This document shows positions 24,701-36,797 of a DNA stretch of 64,000 bases, piece after piece. This DNA comes from Lycocorax pyrrhopterus obiensis (lineage: Eukaryota > Chordata > Aves > Passeriformes > Paradisaeidae): positions 115,145,111 through 115,209,110 of the forward strand of contig JACSVZ010000001.1 of NCBI GenBank assembly GCA_014706295.1, given 5' to 3'. The translations under genes were made by a program, and so were the position numbers. How positions within the stretch are numbered: the stretch's first letter is position 1; each line of letters begins with the position of its first letter. Under the pieces are notes generated by a model, which was not told where the DNA came from, did no database searches, and worked only from the letters and a program-made list of their open reading frames with translations.

Positions 24701-24939
24701 AACCTTCATCTCCTACTTCTCTAACTGTCCCTGGGTCTGATAACTAATATTTACAGAAAAAGATTATCAACTTGCCTTTTTATTTTAAATCATGAAAATA
24801 ATACAGTATTCCTATGAATGTTGTAAGCTTAAAGAGGAAAACAAACCCAGCAGTTTTTATTGTGCACAGTTTTGTCATTAGTATATGTTCAAAAAAGATT
24901 CTTATTTGCAAGTTTTTAAAGATTAAATACAAACATATT

Positions 24940-25165
24940 TAATCAAGTTTAATTGCTTTAATTGAATCTGAACCAGTGCTGAGGAATGAATAGCCTTATC
25001 TGAACCACAAATCTGCTGCTAAACAAAATCAATGAGAAGTGCAAAAGTCACTTGAATGATGAGCTGACCCTGCTAAACAGGGCTCAGGTGACCAGCAGCA
25101 GATTTCAATTATTGGATCACCCCTAGGACTGGATGCATACTTTACAATTAGTTATTGATTTAGCC
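24940..25165. other. Candidate conserved element with inverted repeat
   Basis: A perfect 12-bp inverted repeat, AAATCTGCTGCT at 25009-25020 and AGCAGCAGATTT at 25094-25105, encloses 73 bases. Inside is a small hairpin, CCCTG (25068-25072) with CAGGG (25078-25082). The flanks carry TTTAATTG and CAATTAG-type cores. The arrangement could fold as RNA or be a paired factor site. It has the mixed texture of a conserved non-coding element, but no conservation data are available. Confidence 0.35.
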
Positions 25166-26384
25166 AACTTCCACACATCATTCTTTTGTCTCAAAACATA
25201 ATGGTTTTGTCATTCTTTTTTAACTACCCAGTTGTTGTACAGCTTATTCCCAAGCCTAAGTGTGGGGTTTTTTCTTCCTACATGATGTATCTTCTGAGTG
25301 ACTTGTCTTGTAATCACTCAGTAAAGAAAAACAAGATAAAAAAGGACCTAATCAGGACTGTTGGAACAGAGTTTATAATGGCAGATAACAGAGCACGTTG
25401 AAGAAATTAAGTTCTCTTCAATTAGAACCAAACTTCTCACTTTTTCAAAGGTATCCTTTCAATGGACAGAAGTGCTTAAACTTGTGAATACCATTCTGTG
25501 GTGGAGTCCAGGACCAGTACTTTCAAATGTAAATGGAAAAGAAGAATGGATACATTGTGAATAAGATTATTGTGGTGAATTGCGATTTTGAGGCCTTTTT
25601 GAAGGGTTCAGACAATGATATTTCACACAATAATAAAGAAAGTTGCTGCAGAACAGTCTTACTCGAATTGTTACAAATGCATTGTGCTTGTCCTGAGAGG
25701 TGTTTTGCAAAAGAAAGGCAAAGCCCTCCCTGTCCTCAGCTGAAGGTCTTGAAAGGAATTTTTCACCCACAGTTCCTGAAAGCTTTGACAAGCCTCAGCT
25801 TTGGAATAAGTGAATAATAGTAAGCAGCAAGCTAAAAATACTACAGTGAAATGGATGAATACTGAAAACAACTAGCAGAGGGGTTTACTGTTCCTTTTCC
25901 CCCATTTGTTATCCTAACAACTGAAATACGTGCTTAGAAAGTAATAAGTGCAGTCTTGATTATACTGATTAGAGGACCTGATAGAGCAGTCTTTTGAGCA
26001 AGAAGAAATCAAGCTGGAGTAAGCATGCACCGTATCTTAGATGTTCAGTGAGTGTGGGTAAGAGAAGAAGGGAAGATGAGGGGGGAAAAAGAAAGACCTT
26101 GATGTTATCTTCCTGTGGGTGTGCAGTGAGGGCCTGCAGCTCCGTGTGGGCCAGGGTACCAGTCACGCCTAAAGATTTTTTTCAGCTTTTTTATGTATTT
26201 TTCATGTATTTGTAGCCTTGTGGATTTTTAGTATTTGGGTAGTTTCTAGTACTTTTCCTGCCCTCTCTCACTGTTTAGCAAATCATTACTAATACACTCT
26301 TGAAATTCTGTTTAGTCTTATCCTTAAGAAGAGAATTTTGGACAAAGACAGTTTTGTTTTTTTTCCACCAGAACTTAAGAGACA
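25166..26384. other. Non-coding sequence, no gene seen
   Basis: Overlapping short frames on both strands around 25533-25871 show no recognisable protein. A purine-rich stretch lies at about 26060-26100 on the + strand. Nothing else is identified. Confidence 0.7.
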
Positions 26385-26570
26385 TAACAAGAAATGAGGC
26401 GAAGAAGCCCCTGGACCAGCTCCAAGGGGTTGGCCCGAGGGTAGGTTAATGGGGCAACTGATCTCCTATTGGATGTACCTGTTAGATACAATAATTAATT
26501 GACCCAATAAAAATTGTAGTAACTCTTTATCATGCGTGCACAGAGCCACATTTGTCCACCTGAAAGCTTT
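26385..26570 (+). mobile_element. Possible LTR-like fragment, unclassified
   Basis: A moderately GC-rich run (AAGAAGCCCCTGGACCAGCTC near 26402) passes into a segment with CCTATTGG (a CCAAT box in reverse), an AATAAA polyadenylation signal (in CCCAATAAAAATTG near 26503) and CATGCGTGCACAG near 26532. This order recalls the U3/R/U5 layout of an endogenous retroviral LTR, but I cannot match it to a family and see no TG...CA ends or target-site duplication. It may equally be unique sequence. Confidence 0.2.
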
Positions 26571-26589
26571 AATTAAAGAGTAGCTTTTA

Positions 26590-26830
26590 CACTGTTGCAG
26601 GGTTTTGTCCTTTTGCTCTTAGGCAAATCCAGGAGCAGTGTTGGGGGTCCCCATGCGGAGAACCAGGGCCTGTCCCACTGCCCCCAGACAGGGAGCAAGG
26701 CAGGGACAGCTGTGGTGGGCAGCTGGGGATAGCCCCAGCCCTGGGCACCTCTGAGGCTGTGTTTTGGTCAGGATCAGGCTTGGCAAGCAAAGGTGGGCAG
26801 CACCAGTAAGGCCAGTGGTGCCACCCTCGT
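26590..26830. other. Second GC-rich block
   Basis: About 240 bases are markedly G+C-rich with many CCCAG, CAGGG and GGGCA words and few CpGs. A 67-codon minus-strand frame runs through it without a recognisable domain. Its texture resembles the block at 17331-18084. It could be a decayed GC-rich repeat or an exon of a non-coding transcript. Confidence 0.45.
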
Positions 26831-29309
26831 GACAGAGAGCTCTGACTTCACCTGGAAGGTTTTTTTATGCAAAGTTCAGCTTAATTGTGAAGTGTTATTG
26901 GACGTAATAGCTCCCTATCCTATCCTTTCTCAAGACTGGAAGCTTGCTTTTGTAAATCATTAGTAGTTCTCAGAACTGGAGGAGGGTTTTACCAATGTTT
27001 ATAGCCAGTTATGGTTCTGAGATCCCGTGGCGGAATTCCACATACCTGTGCTAAAAGCAATGAAACAGTCACTGAACTGAATTCGCTGTGCCAGCATTAT
27101 TGCAGAGTATCTGTTTTCTGACCCATGGGTCTTTAGAGAGTATCACTTGTAGGTAGGCCACTAACACATTCTTCTGGTTTCCTTGGGCTGGCTTCCTTTC
27201 AGGTGCATTTAAAACCCAGCGCGTGCATCCCCTCTCTCATGCTGGATGAGACATCTGTGAGGCACTAAAGAAAGTGCTGCAAAATCGTTTGCTATAATGA
27301 GAAAGCTCTGGTGAAGCAGCTGTAGTCACTTGTTAATGGTTTTGAAAAAGCTGTTCCTCTGCATAGATACCTTAATGAAACTTTGTACTAAATACTGCAA
27401 ACCGTGGCCTTTCCACATATTCAACTGCTCCAAATAAAATGGTGGATCAAAAGGTTGCTGGGAGTTGTTAGTTTATTTAATTTTGAATTTTGAATAACTG
27501 TCTTCTCAAAGGAGATTTAACAAGCTTTCTCAAGTCATTGTTTTCTGAGCTTGGTTTGTCACCAGTCATCAAATTTCTGTGTGCTTTTTTTCTAGGTGAG
27601 GTGTGATGCCTTGCAGGGAGTTTGAGCACAGCCAGTGACTGAACAGGGATTTGGACTAGGTTTTTTCTCCTTTGTGAAGAGAAGTCCCTATAGAGCTCCA
27701 GCAGGAAACCTGCAGAATATTTCAGTTAATGTAGGAATAGCTTATAAAACATGGTGATGGAAGAAATGCAGTCTGTTAAAAATTAGGTATGTCCAGGCTT
27801 GTTCTGAGTACCTGTTGTAACTGCACCACCTTGTCCTAGTGAGATTAAACGTATTCCCAAGTGTCTAATCTCATTTTGCTCAGGAAGAAATCTGTATTCC
27901 ACACTTCCATTAATTCTGCTGGGGCAGCTGGCGACTGGTTAATTTTATGTGTTGCTACCTGATTGCATGAACTCCAGCTTTGTCATGTCTTCATCTGAAG
28001 TGAAAGGTCTAAGTGATTCACAAGCTAAATGAACCCCAGTAGTTTATCATAACAAAGCTTAATGCCATGGTGTGATTTTAAATGATGGTGCTGTTTTTGC
28101 TACCAATTAGTGTTAAGTTTCTCTACCACACTTGCTCTATATTTTCAGTTTTAGGAGGGTAAACAAAATGAAAATTGCACAATGAGGCAGACTGACATGG
28201 GAAATAAACAAGTAATATTTTTTTGATGCTTGGAACATGTTATCATAATAGAAAAATGTTTTAAGCAATCCAAAGTTTTCATAGATACCCAACCAAAGTG
28301 TTTATCAAGATTCTTGAGAGAGAGTTCTGCCAACAAGATTACTTGTTTATTAATTTAATCCAACAATATGCCCAATTTGGCAGTGCAGCACAGAACAAGA
28401 GTTTGAGAGACAAAGATAAGATTTCTCAATAAATATTTATATTCGTTAGATCTTTAAATATATGGCATTGATTTAACAACAAAGTCAACTCGATCAAGGC
28501 CAACAGATACTACAGGAATAAACCCAAATGTTTCTAACCTGAAGCTGGTGAGCATAAATCTTGTTTAAGGTGCAGTTGGCTGCTCAAACAAAAGGCAGTG
28601 GCTGCTCCAAAGGTGTTCCTATTTGAGATGTGAATGAGAAAATGATTGTAAGCTCAAGGCTCTTCAAAAGAGAGTGAGAATAACATCTGCCAATTGTTTC
28701 CTTTCCTATAACTGAGTGATTGTTTTTTCCCAAGTGCAATATTTTCATCTGGATTTTATCCCAGCTTCTGTAACATTAGAGAGACTTTTGAACACCTTTC
28801 AAAAAGTGCTGTGGACACTCAGATTTGATGTGGTTTCTGCCAGAAACTTGAATCTAAACACTTACAGCTTGCACGCAAGCAAACTTCATCTCTTAATTAA
28901 TTTCAGGAATTGCAAGGACAAGTGACCACCTTTAATATTTTAGAAAGGAAATGAAAACCAAAATCTACGTTTGGAACCCAAAATTTTAAGTAAATTAGAA
29001 AAGAGACCAGCAGTGAAAGTAGTAATTTATATAATTATTTTTATTACCTTTTCTCTTGGGTTGTTCAGGATTTTAGAGCTTGAAATGTCCTTTTCTGAAG
29101 TGTGTAGTTGTGCTGGCACTATTCAGGGTTAATGTCCAACCAGATACATGTTACAATCTGTAATTCAGGGCATGACTATTTGGAAATGCCATTTATCTAA
29201 AATAAGATTTTCACATATTTTGAGTCTCTGGTGGAAATTTCACTCCCCAAAATTGGTACCAATGAATCTAAGCTAACTCATATTTACCAAATGTCAAAAT
29301 GTTTGCTGA
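26831..29309. other. Non-coding sequence, no gene seen
   Basis: AT-rich single-copy DNA with only short frames on both strands. No transposon, RNA gene or motif cluster stands out. Confidence 0.75.
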
Positions 29310-29690
29310 CAATAACATTTTTTTTTCTCTCAAAACCCCTCTCTGCTTTTCCCTATTCACTTGTCTAAGAGCTTCTTTATTCCTCTTCTTTGGGGCACAA
29401 GTTTCACAACTGTTATCTGTGTTGTACTTTCCTGTGCCTTTCACATCATCTTGCTCTGCATTGTGATGCCTGTTTTCTGTCTAGTAGTTCATTTTCTTTT
29501 TACTGTGACCTTTAGTTCTTTCTCGTTTCAACCTACTGCACAAATCTATATTTCCCATTCATACCTTCCCTTTTCCTCCTGCCTTTTCTTTCTCACTGCT
29601 TTCTCTGATTTCTGTGTCTCTCTCATCGCCAGACTTTTCCCTTTCCCCTGCTGCACGTGGAATACACATTATGTCTCTAAAACGGTGATT
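29310..29690 (+). repeat. Pyrimidine-rich tract
   Basis: Nearly 400 bases are dominated by T and C on the + strand. The 128-codon frame at 29361-29747 is hydrophobic (F, L, S, V, I, C) because TTT, CTT, TCT and TTC codons dominate, not because it encodes a membrane protein. I treat the frame as an artefact of composition. Similar tracts occur at about 34920-35160 and 50080-50310. Confidence 0.65.
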
Positions 29691-31850
29691 ATTATTGGTG
29701 CTTTATTCACATCTGCCACCAGCAACTTCCTCTCTACCGGGAACTGAGATTAAAGCACCTAAACACAGGAGATCTTTATATCATCTCCCACCAACTTATC
29801 AGTGATATTCTGTTCTCACTGCTTCACATACTCGTCCTCTGTCATTTTTTCCCCACAGATGGACTTTTGACAATGTGTCCACGCTGTCATTGAATCTCAA
29901 GCTCTGTCTTAATATGATTATTTGATTTTATGTCATCAAAAATATATATTGGGCTTTAAAAAAGCACAACTTCTGCTCTGTCTTATTAATCAGACTGGAT
30001 ATTGTCCATCAGCCTCTTCAAGTCTCCTGTCTCATGGCCTCTCTTTAGACTAACAGTCAAATTTGCTCTGTGTGCCAACTTATCAGGAAAATAAACCATA
30101 AATATAATAAAAATGACCAAATATTAGAATAAAATATTTAACATTTTAAGCTATACATAAAGTTTAGCCTGTCACCTGAAAGTGGTCTAAGTATTTGTAA
30201 TGCTGATCTGCCACATCTTCTGAATCTCTCACCTGTTGTGGCAGGACACTAAATCTTGAAGCCGAAGAACAAAAGCTGAAGTCTGGGATCCTGAGGAGAT
30301 GGGTGTGAGGAGATGTTTCTCTATTTCTGTTATGACTTACTTGCACTTTTCCATGTCTGACTGATGTGTAGATAAGCAGAGTGGGAACTCCACTCCAGAT
30401 TAAAGCTGTGTGTGCTTAGCAAAGTTGAAACCCATCAGTAATCCTACTTACAAATTCCATGAACTGCTCAGCTGCTGCAGCTGCACTTTGACAGTTACTG
30501 CTGTATTTTGCATCTGATGTGAAAAATATGGATCACAAAGGTAGTTTTTGCTCCCTCCCCACAATTCCTTTAAACCCCCTTTTCAAGGCAACCCACTGGT
30601 TTATGTAAATTATATAGGTATTGGTTGTATTTTATTGGCATAGGAATTGCTTATCAATATTTAAGAAAGTTCAGAACAGATCCTAAATAAGAATAGTTCA
30701 GTTCCATTTCTTTCTTTGTTTGTTGCTTAAATGGGGAAAACTGGCATATCTATGTATCAGTCACTGTAAGGGGAACAATTATGTTGTAATTAACCTTTAG
30801 AGTTTAAAAGAGCTTAATGATGACCGGTGATGAAGAGAGGGAGATGGGGTGATAACAAGGTTGAAGTAAATGAGTCCTGTACAAAAGGATGTTTTAAAGT
30901 GCTCTGGGCAAAGCAGGCAAACTTCAGAGCTTTTTTTCATCTGCTAGAAAAAGAGAGGCTTTGTTTTCTGATAGATTGTTTTCTTTGAGACCATTCAGTT
31001 TGGGAGCTCATCATTCTTAAGAAAAGAACACTTTTTTGTTTGGTGACATCATTATTTCTCTTTTCTATAGATTATTGAGATGAATACAAAGATGTATCAT
31101 GTCAGAACATCTGCTGCCGTGTGTGTGTGCTAGGTGTGCTCAAAGAGCCTTTTCCTTATGCTGTGAGCCAATCCTTGGGGCTTATTTATAACCCCTGTGG
31201 CAATGTAATCTGCAGTCAGACCAGGCTCCCTTTGGGACAGGATTTGTAGATTTCTGACCCTTTAAAGTTGTGTATGATCTACCGCAGTCTCTGGCAGATG
31301 CGTTTCAGATCCCTTGTTGAGTTGCTGCTGTGGATACCAAGGAGAGTTAGGGTGGTCAGCACAGTGGTGCTGTCGAGTTACCAAGAACCCAGACCCCCGA
31401 CCATGGGGCTTTATGCAAGTTTGGAGAAGTTGGCTTTTTGCAAAAGAGAACATCTGTCTATAACACCAAGCTGAAGTTTTGGGATTAATGTAGCAGAGCA
31501 AAGCACAGTAAACTTCCGACAAAACTCACCCTATTTTCTGTTTTCCCTAGCCAGCTCGAGGGGATGGTGGTGTGAAAATGGAGTGAGACCTTGTAGGGTA
31601 ATAGGGAGAATGTGAGGGCTGAGGAAAACTATAAGAAGAGGTCCAAGGGAGGAATAATACCACTGTGAATGATGAACAGGAAGGGAGGGGGTTGGACTGA
31701 AAAGGCAGGTAGCATAAGGTGGAGAAAATATAATCAAGACATCCTCTCAACCTACAGAAACCTATAGTTTTACAAGCTGCTGTTACAACAGTGTCCCTGA
31801 GCTGAAATTCTGATTTATATCTTCCCAATATTTTTCCTGTGAAGCTGCAC
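29691..31850. other. Non-coding sequence, no gene seen
   Basis: Ordinary DNA up to the solo LTR. A CCAAT motif and a TTATTTATAA motif lie about 20 bases apart near 31167-31192, too close for the usual promoter spacing. The stretch at 31560-31700 is purine-rich on +. No gene is recognised. Confidence 0.7.
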
Positions 31851-32422
31851 TGTCTTGGTTTCATCAGGGATAGAGTTCATTTTCTTCTTAGTAGCTGGTG
31901 CAGTGCTGTGTTTTGGATTTAGTGTGGGAATAATGAGGGTGACACAGCAATGGTTTGTTGTTGCTGGGTAATGCTCACCCCAAGACCAGGACTTTCCAGT
32001 GTCTCATGCTCTGGCAGTGGGCAGGTGCACAAAAATCTGGGAGGCAGCATGGCCAGCTGATCCAAACTGGGCAAAGGGATATTCCATACCCCAGAAAATC
32101 AGCGTATAAACTTGGTGGAGGTGGCTGTGAGGAGCTGATTGCTGGGCTGGGCATTGCTCAGTGCATGGTGAGCAATTGTGTTGTGCATCACCTGTTTCCC
32201 TCAGGTTTTGTTTCCCTGTCTCCTTTCCGTTACAATCATCATTATTATTAGTAGTTGTAGTATGCCTTACTTTGGTTTAATTATTGGACTGCTTTGCCTC
32301 AACTCATGAGTTTTACTTTTTTTTCTCCTTAATTCTTCACCCCATCCCACCAAGGAAGAGCAGGGGGAAGGGAGCAAGTGTCCGTATGGTCCTCACTTGC
32401 TGGCTGGGGTTAAACCACAAGA
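31851..32422 (+). mobile_element. Solo LTR of an avian ERVL-type endogenous retrovirus
   Basis: The element begins TGTCTTGGTTTCATCAGGG and ends TGGGGTTAAACCACAAGA, the decayed terminal pattern of a common bird ERVL-type LTR. Inside are the block AAAGGGATATTCCATACC (about 32073), a TATA box TATAAA (32105-32110) and a U5-like part with TCAACTCATGAGTTTTAC and CCCATCCCACC. It is 572 bp long. Flanking TGCAC (31846-31850) and TGCAT (32423-32427) form a 5-bp target-site duplication with one change, as expected for class III. No gag, pol or env lies beside it, so it arose by LTR-LTR recombination. It cannot produce virus. The 98-codon frame inside is not a gene. Confidence 0.92.
32105..32110 (+). promoter_or_regulatory. 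TATA box of the solo LTR
   Basis: TATAAA sits near the middle of the LTR, at the expected U3/R position and downstream of the conserved ATATTCCATACC block. In related LTRs this drives proviral transcription. Whether this old copy keeps any activity is unknown; the downstream polyadenylation signal appears degraded (AATTATT in place of ATTAAA). Confidence 0.55.
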
Positions 32423-35400
32423 TGCATATTAAAGAAGGAAAAAAGAAGTGTCATCTCCAGCATCAATCAGAGTGAAAGAGTAAAACCCTTTCCCTTCACT
32501 TCTCCCACCACTGCCAGTGCAAAATCAGGATGAGGTCTTTATCTGTTATTTTTTAATGCAGTATTGGAAAACAATTGCCTTACCAATTGTGGCATATCAG
32601 CGTGAACATGGAACACTGAGAATTAGCTAGGCATCTTTGATACAGCAATTACTGTTTGTCATAGCACTTCTGCACTAGACTGTAGGAAATGAAGCAGATC
32701 TGTTTCCTAGGTTTTTCCAAAATTACTGTAATGAAACATTGTAGCAGTGGCAACAAATCACAAATGGTAATTTGCACTCACTAGGCAGCCAATTAAAATT
32801 CTGTGTAAAAGCACTGGCAGATAATATTTTCTGTCTAATATCATGGATTTTGCCTTAACTTCTCTTGTTCTGGGCACTTTAAAGTGCTAATGCACTTATC
32901 TTTCTAACATTTATTTGCCTGGTTGCCAATAGATTAATTTGGAGAATGGCAATGCTTTACATTCTCTTACCAAGTTTCTGCAGTATGTTGGAAAAAACTG
33001 ATTTATGTACTCTGTAATACACGGATAAAATACTCTATAGTCTGGTAAATATTCCACAGAAATGATTGTGTAATACTTTAAAAATTATTAATTCTTCATC
33101 ACAAACTTTTCACAGTTTTTAATTTGACTTTAAAAAATGCATGAGTAGAACTAGCGTGGTTTTGCAGGCCACCAAGGATAAATAGACAAACATACAAAAA
33201 GGAAGCCTTACTATTACCTTTCTACCACACATTTAGGATCAACCTGTCCTCCACTTTCGTTAACACTGCTTCAAAATTCATCAATGGAGAGATATCTTTG
33301 TTGTTCTTTACTTCTTCAAAGTGCCACTCTCCTCAAGTCCATTTAGTTTGAACCTTTTGATAGAGCAAAATAGGCTTATTCCTTTTACTTCACACCTCCT
33401 GAGAAAATAGTTGCGTTTTCTTATAAATGGAGAATTCTGCCCTGCTTTCAATTATGCCAAAAAATATCTTATGTCAAGTTTTGCTACACATTTCTTTTGA
33501 GACAAAGCACTGATGAGAGAACTGTCATTGACACTCCAAGAAATGCTCACTAGAGAACAGATGCTGTTGGGCTGGGCTTTGTCAAGCAGCAGCTCCATGT
33601 GTGGAATTCTCCAAGGAGGAAAAGTCATTCGTACTTGAGCAACTTCTAAACACAAAGTATGGTGTGACCATGGTGGCACCAAAGTGGGTTCGGAAAAGTC
33701 TTTGGGAAAAGTTTTCTCCATGTAGTGCTGCCCAGGAATAAAATTCTGTGGGGTAGCTGCTGCTTGAAGTAATGAAATCAGACGCATTTTGTGCAGAAAC
33801 ACAGAAAATAAACAGCTGTCAAGTTCTGGGAGGGCAACTGTGTGGCGTGATCTCCCTGCAGGTATGTGACAGGCCAAAGTGACTCTGGAAACCCTTGCCA
33901 AAGATGCCTTCTCTCTCTAATTGTCACTTCATATAACTGGCTCTTCAAGCTTAGAGAACTAGAGAGTGACAGAATTATGGGAGCATTATTTTGGAGTGCT
34001 TGACTCAGAGAGGGGAAGTTAATGTTTGCTGCCAGGCTTAACGGGCTTGTGAGAAGCCACAGGTTTTCCCGGCGCCCTGACAAGCTTTGAGACAACTGGA
34101 AAAAAAAAATCCCACTTAATTGCAAAGCTTAGCCAACAGTTACTCTATTTGGAGACAGGCCCAGAAAAATTCCTGTCTCTTTGCACTGTCTCCACACTGT
34201 TTTTTCACAGCAGTTTTCTTCAGCTACAGGCTCTTAAGTCCAGCCAGAACTCCCCGGAACAGGAGTCCAGAGTTTTGGAAAAGCACTGTTCAGAAATATA
34301 AGGAGGCTTTGACTTTCCTATGTATATCTGACAGAGGTTTCAATCCATCCTTATGTTTTTTGTTCAGTAGGTTTCTCAGTTTGGAACCCTAGGTCTTGAA
34401 AAATAAATCAGTCAGGAGCAGCAAGTGATGCTTCTTGCTCTTCCTGTTCTGTGTACATCTTGTCTGATACTGTGTCAAGCCCATTTTGTCATATAACTAT
34501 AGCAGAAAACTTTTGGCTTGATATTTGTCCTAACCATTAAAAAAAAGTAGGAATTAAAAGCTTTCTTTTTTTTTTTTTCTTAAAAGAAGACATAAACTTT
34601 CTGTGAATCTTTGACTGTTCAAGTAAAAAAAATGTACCAACTTGAGAAACTGAAAACTGTGTGTGGCTAATGCTTAGTGTTTCAAGAGGCAGTAGTACTG
34701 GCAAAGAAATATGAGATTAGTGACTGAAATAAACAGTCCTAAACATGGCTTACTGGACCTGGGAGGGAAGGCAAGCTTTAGGATTCCCTGACAACTACTG
34801 CAAGGAAATAATCTGATGGAAGTGCAAGGGCCAGTGGCTATGGATTCAACCACTGCAGGAACTGATTGAATACAACATTTTAGCCTGTAGTTTATGAGGG
34901 ATGTTTGTGTGGCAGTTTCAGGAACCCTCTTTTTTCCTTAAACTTCCTCTTTGTGTCCTTGATCCCTCTTTTGAGCAGCATCTTGACATTTTTTGAAACA
35001 CAATTGATTCCACTGGGTAAAAAATACCATATCTTTCTTCACCTCTGCTTACCCTTTCTTCCATCTCTTAATTCTCTGAATGTCACTTCTGTCTTTGCCT
35101 CTGTTTGCTCTCTCCACCTTCATCATTCCTGACCTCCCTTGCTTAATCTTCTCTTCTCAGAGTGCCTGCAGTCCCCTGGAGATCCTCCTCCTGGTTACAG
35201 GAGGTGCTCAGGAAGGCTGTCAAAGCAGAATAGAGCTGTTTCATTGAAGGGCTTTTCTTAGGCTTGCTTTGAAGCAAGCTTTAAAGGTGGGGTAAATATC
35301 TGCAGGTCATCAGGATCTAATTGCTTCCCCAAGCCCTGTGAGCTGGCAGAGGAGTGACACTGCCACTTGTCAGCTTTTGCACGTCCTTGTGAGTCATGTG

Positions 35401-36723
35401 ATGTTTCTTGTTTTGCTTTTCATTTCCCCCTGTGCAAGTGATTACATGATTAAATAATCGTTTGTTGTTCATTTCAAGAAAGCCACTGCTACCCTTTCCA
35501 TATATAGTTAGAAGAATGGAAATACAGTCCTTAAATTTTTAACACCAAAACCCAAGTATAGACCAAATTGTTATTTTATGTACTGTGAGTTTTCATCTGC
35601 TTATGATGTAGGCTAGAGTAAACTTCTTTTAAAAATAATTGAAAAAAAGAGATAGGTAGTATGGAGGGAAAAGAGATATCTGCTTTGCTTTTATAAAAAG
35701 CTGCTGTTAAACCCCTGAAATAATAGCTGTGGTAACCCTTTGCTAACACTGATTGCTGCTCCACCCTATCAATCTGGAAACACCATGTTAAACTAGAATA
35801 TCTGTGACTTTGGTTCTTGAATTCTTTAAAACAGGAACCTGTCAGGCCTGTAGGGAACCTGTGTCCAGGTGTATTTCCTTACAAATTTTCCACTTTATCT
35901 GGCAGTCTGTGTTTATGGCGGTAGTTTTGGAAGTCTTCAGGCACAATATACCTGCACACAGAATCTATTTCCTTTGTATGATCTCAGGAGATGATGTACT
36001 GTCTGAAGAAAAGTTGTGTTGCAGAAGCTTCAAGGTATTTAAGCCTCTGGCTTATACAGTCTGATTGAGAGGATAGCACAGGGGACACTTCACTGATCAA
36101 GGAGAAACAGCAGCAGGTCCCTCTTAGTGCTCTTCAAGCAAGAGGAAGGAAAGAAAAGATCATACAAAAAGAAGTTGAAAATGCATCAGATAGGAGCTGT
36201 AATGGACAGAAGGTCCGAGCAGTCAGTAGCAAGGCATCATTAAAACAGTTTAATAAACAGACCATAAATACACCAGCTAACTAAACTGAGATCAATAGTG
36301 TGTTCAAATAGTTAATTAAACTGTAGTTTTCCTTCTGCTAATTTTAAAAGTTAAATGATTGCTCAAAACCATCAATGATACTTGGGGAAAAAATACGAAA
36401 GTTGGGATAACTTCCACAGTTAATGACACCTGGTGACAAATGAAGACAAAAGTATCAGAGAGAAAAAATGGATGAAAGGAAGCTTGTAAATGTTTATAGA
36501 AGCTACATTTCTAGTCTGCCACTGTCAGGTGTAATAAAAACAGCTGCATGAATCTTTCAACACCCGACAGACTCAGGGAATAGCTACTAAATCTGTGACA
36601 GGCGTTGTTCCACCTTAAAGCTGGCTAAATTTTGACTCCTATTCTATGATTGTTCTGTTACACTACTGTAATGGAAGTATTGTGTAAAGATCTGTTAACA
36701 GACACTGAAGGAGCTTCTTTAGC
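32423..36723. other. Non-coding sequence, no gene seen
   Basis: Two overlapping minus-strand frames of 149 and 115 codons lie at 33452-34125 in different phases, but neither translation resembles a known protein. A T13 run (34566-34578) and a pyrimidine-rich tract (about 34920-35160) are present. No mobile element is recognised to the right of the LTR. Confidence 0.7.
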
Positions 36724-36797
36724 TGATAGTTCAGAGACGCTTTCTGCTTGCAGTGAGAAATGATAGTTCAGAGATGCTTTTTGCTTGCAGTGAGAAA
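36724..36797. repeat. Tandem duplication, 37 bp x 2
   Basis: Units at 36724-36760 and 36761-36797 both begin TGATAGTTCAGAGA and share CTTGCAGTGAGAAA near the end, differing at two positions (C to T each time). Both changes fit cytosine decay in the second copy or its ancestor. The copies lie within a 137-codon minus-strand frame of no recognised family. Confidence 0.93.

Larger units (their letters stand above)
20841..24939. other. Non-coding sequence, no gene seen
   Basis: Ordinary AT-rich DNA. It contains a T12 run (22576-22587), a T18 run (24683-24700) and two short direct repeats listed separately. Frames reach 111 codons (plus, 22188-22523) with no recognisable domain. Confidence 0.75.

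Noticed and set aside
29361..29747. 128-codon hydrophobic frame as a membrane protein
   Set aside because: Hydrophobicity follows from T/C-rich codons in a pyrimidine tract.
31160..31200. CCAAT plus TATA promoter
   Set aside because: The two motifs are only about 20 bases apart, unlike real promoters, and no transcript start or first exon is evident.
31955..32251. 98-codon frame inside the LTR as a gene
   Set aside because: It reads through LTR sequence; LTRs of this type are non-coding.
33452..34125. Pair of overlapping minus-strand frames (149 and 115 codons) as a frameshifted gene
   Set aside because: Neither part resembles a known protein, so there is no reason to join them.
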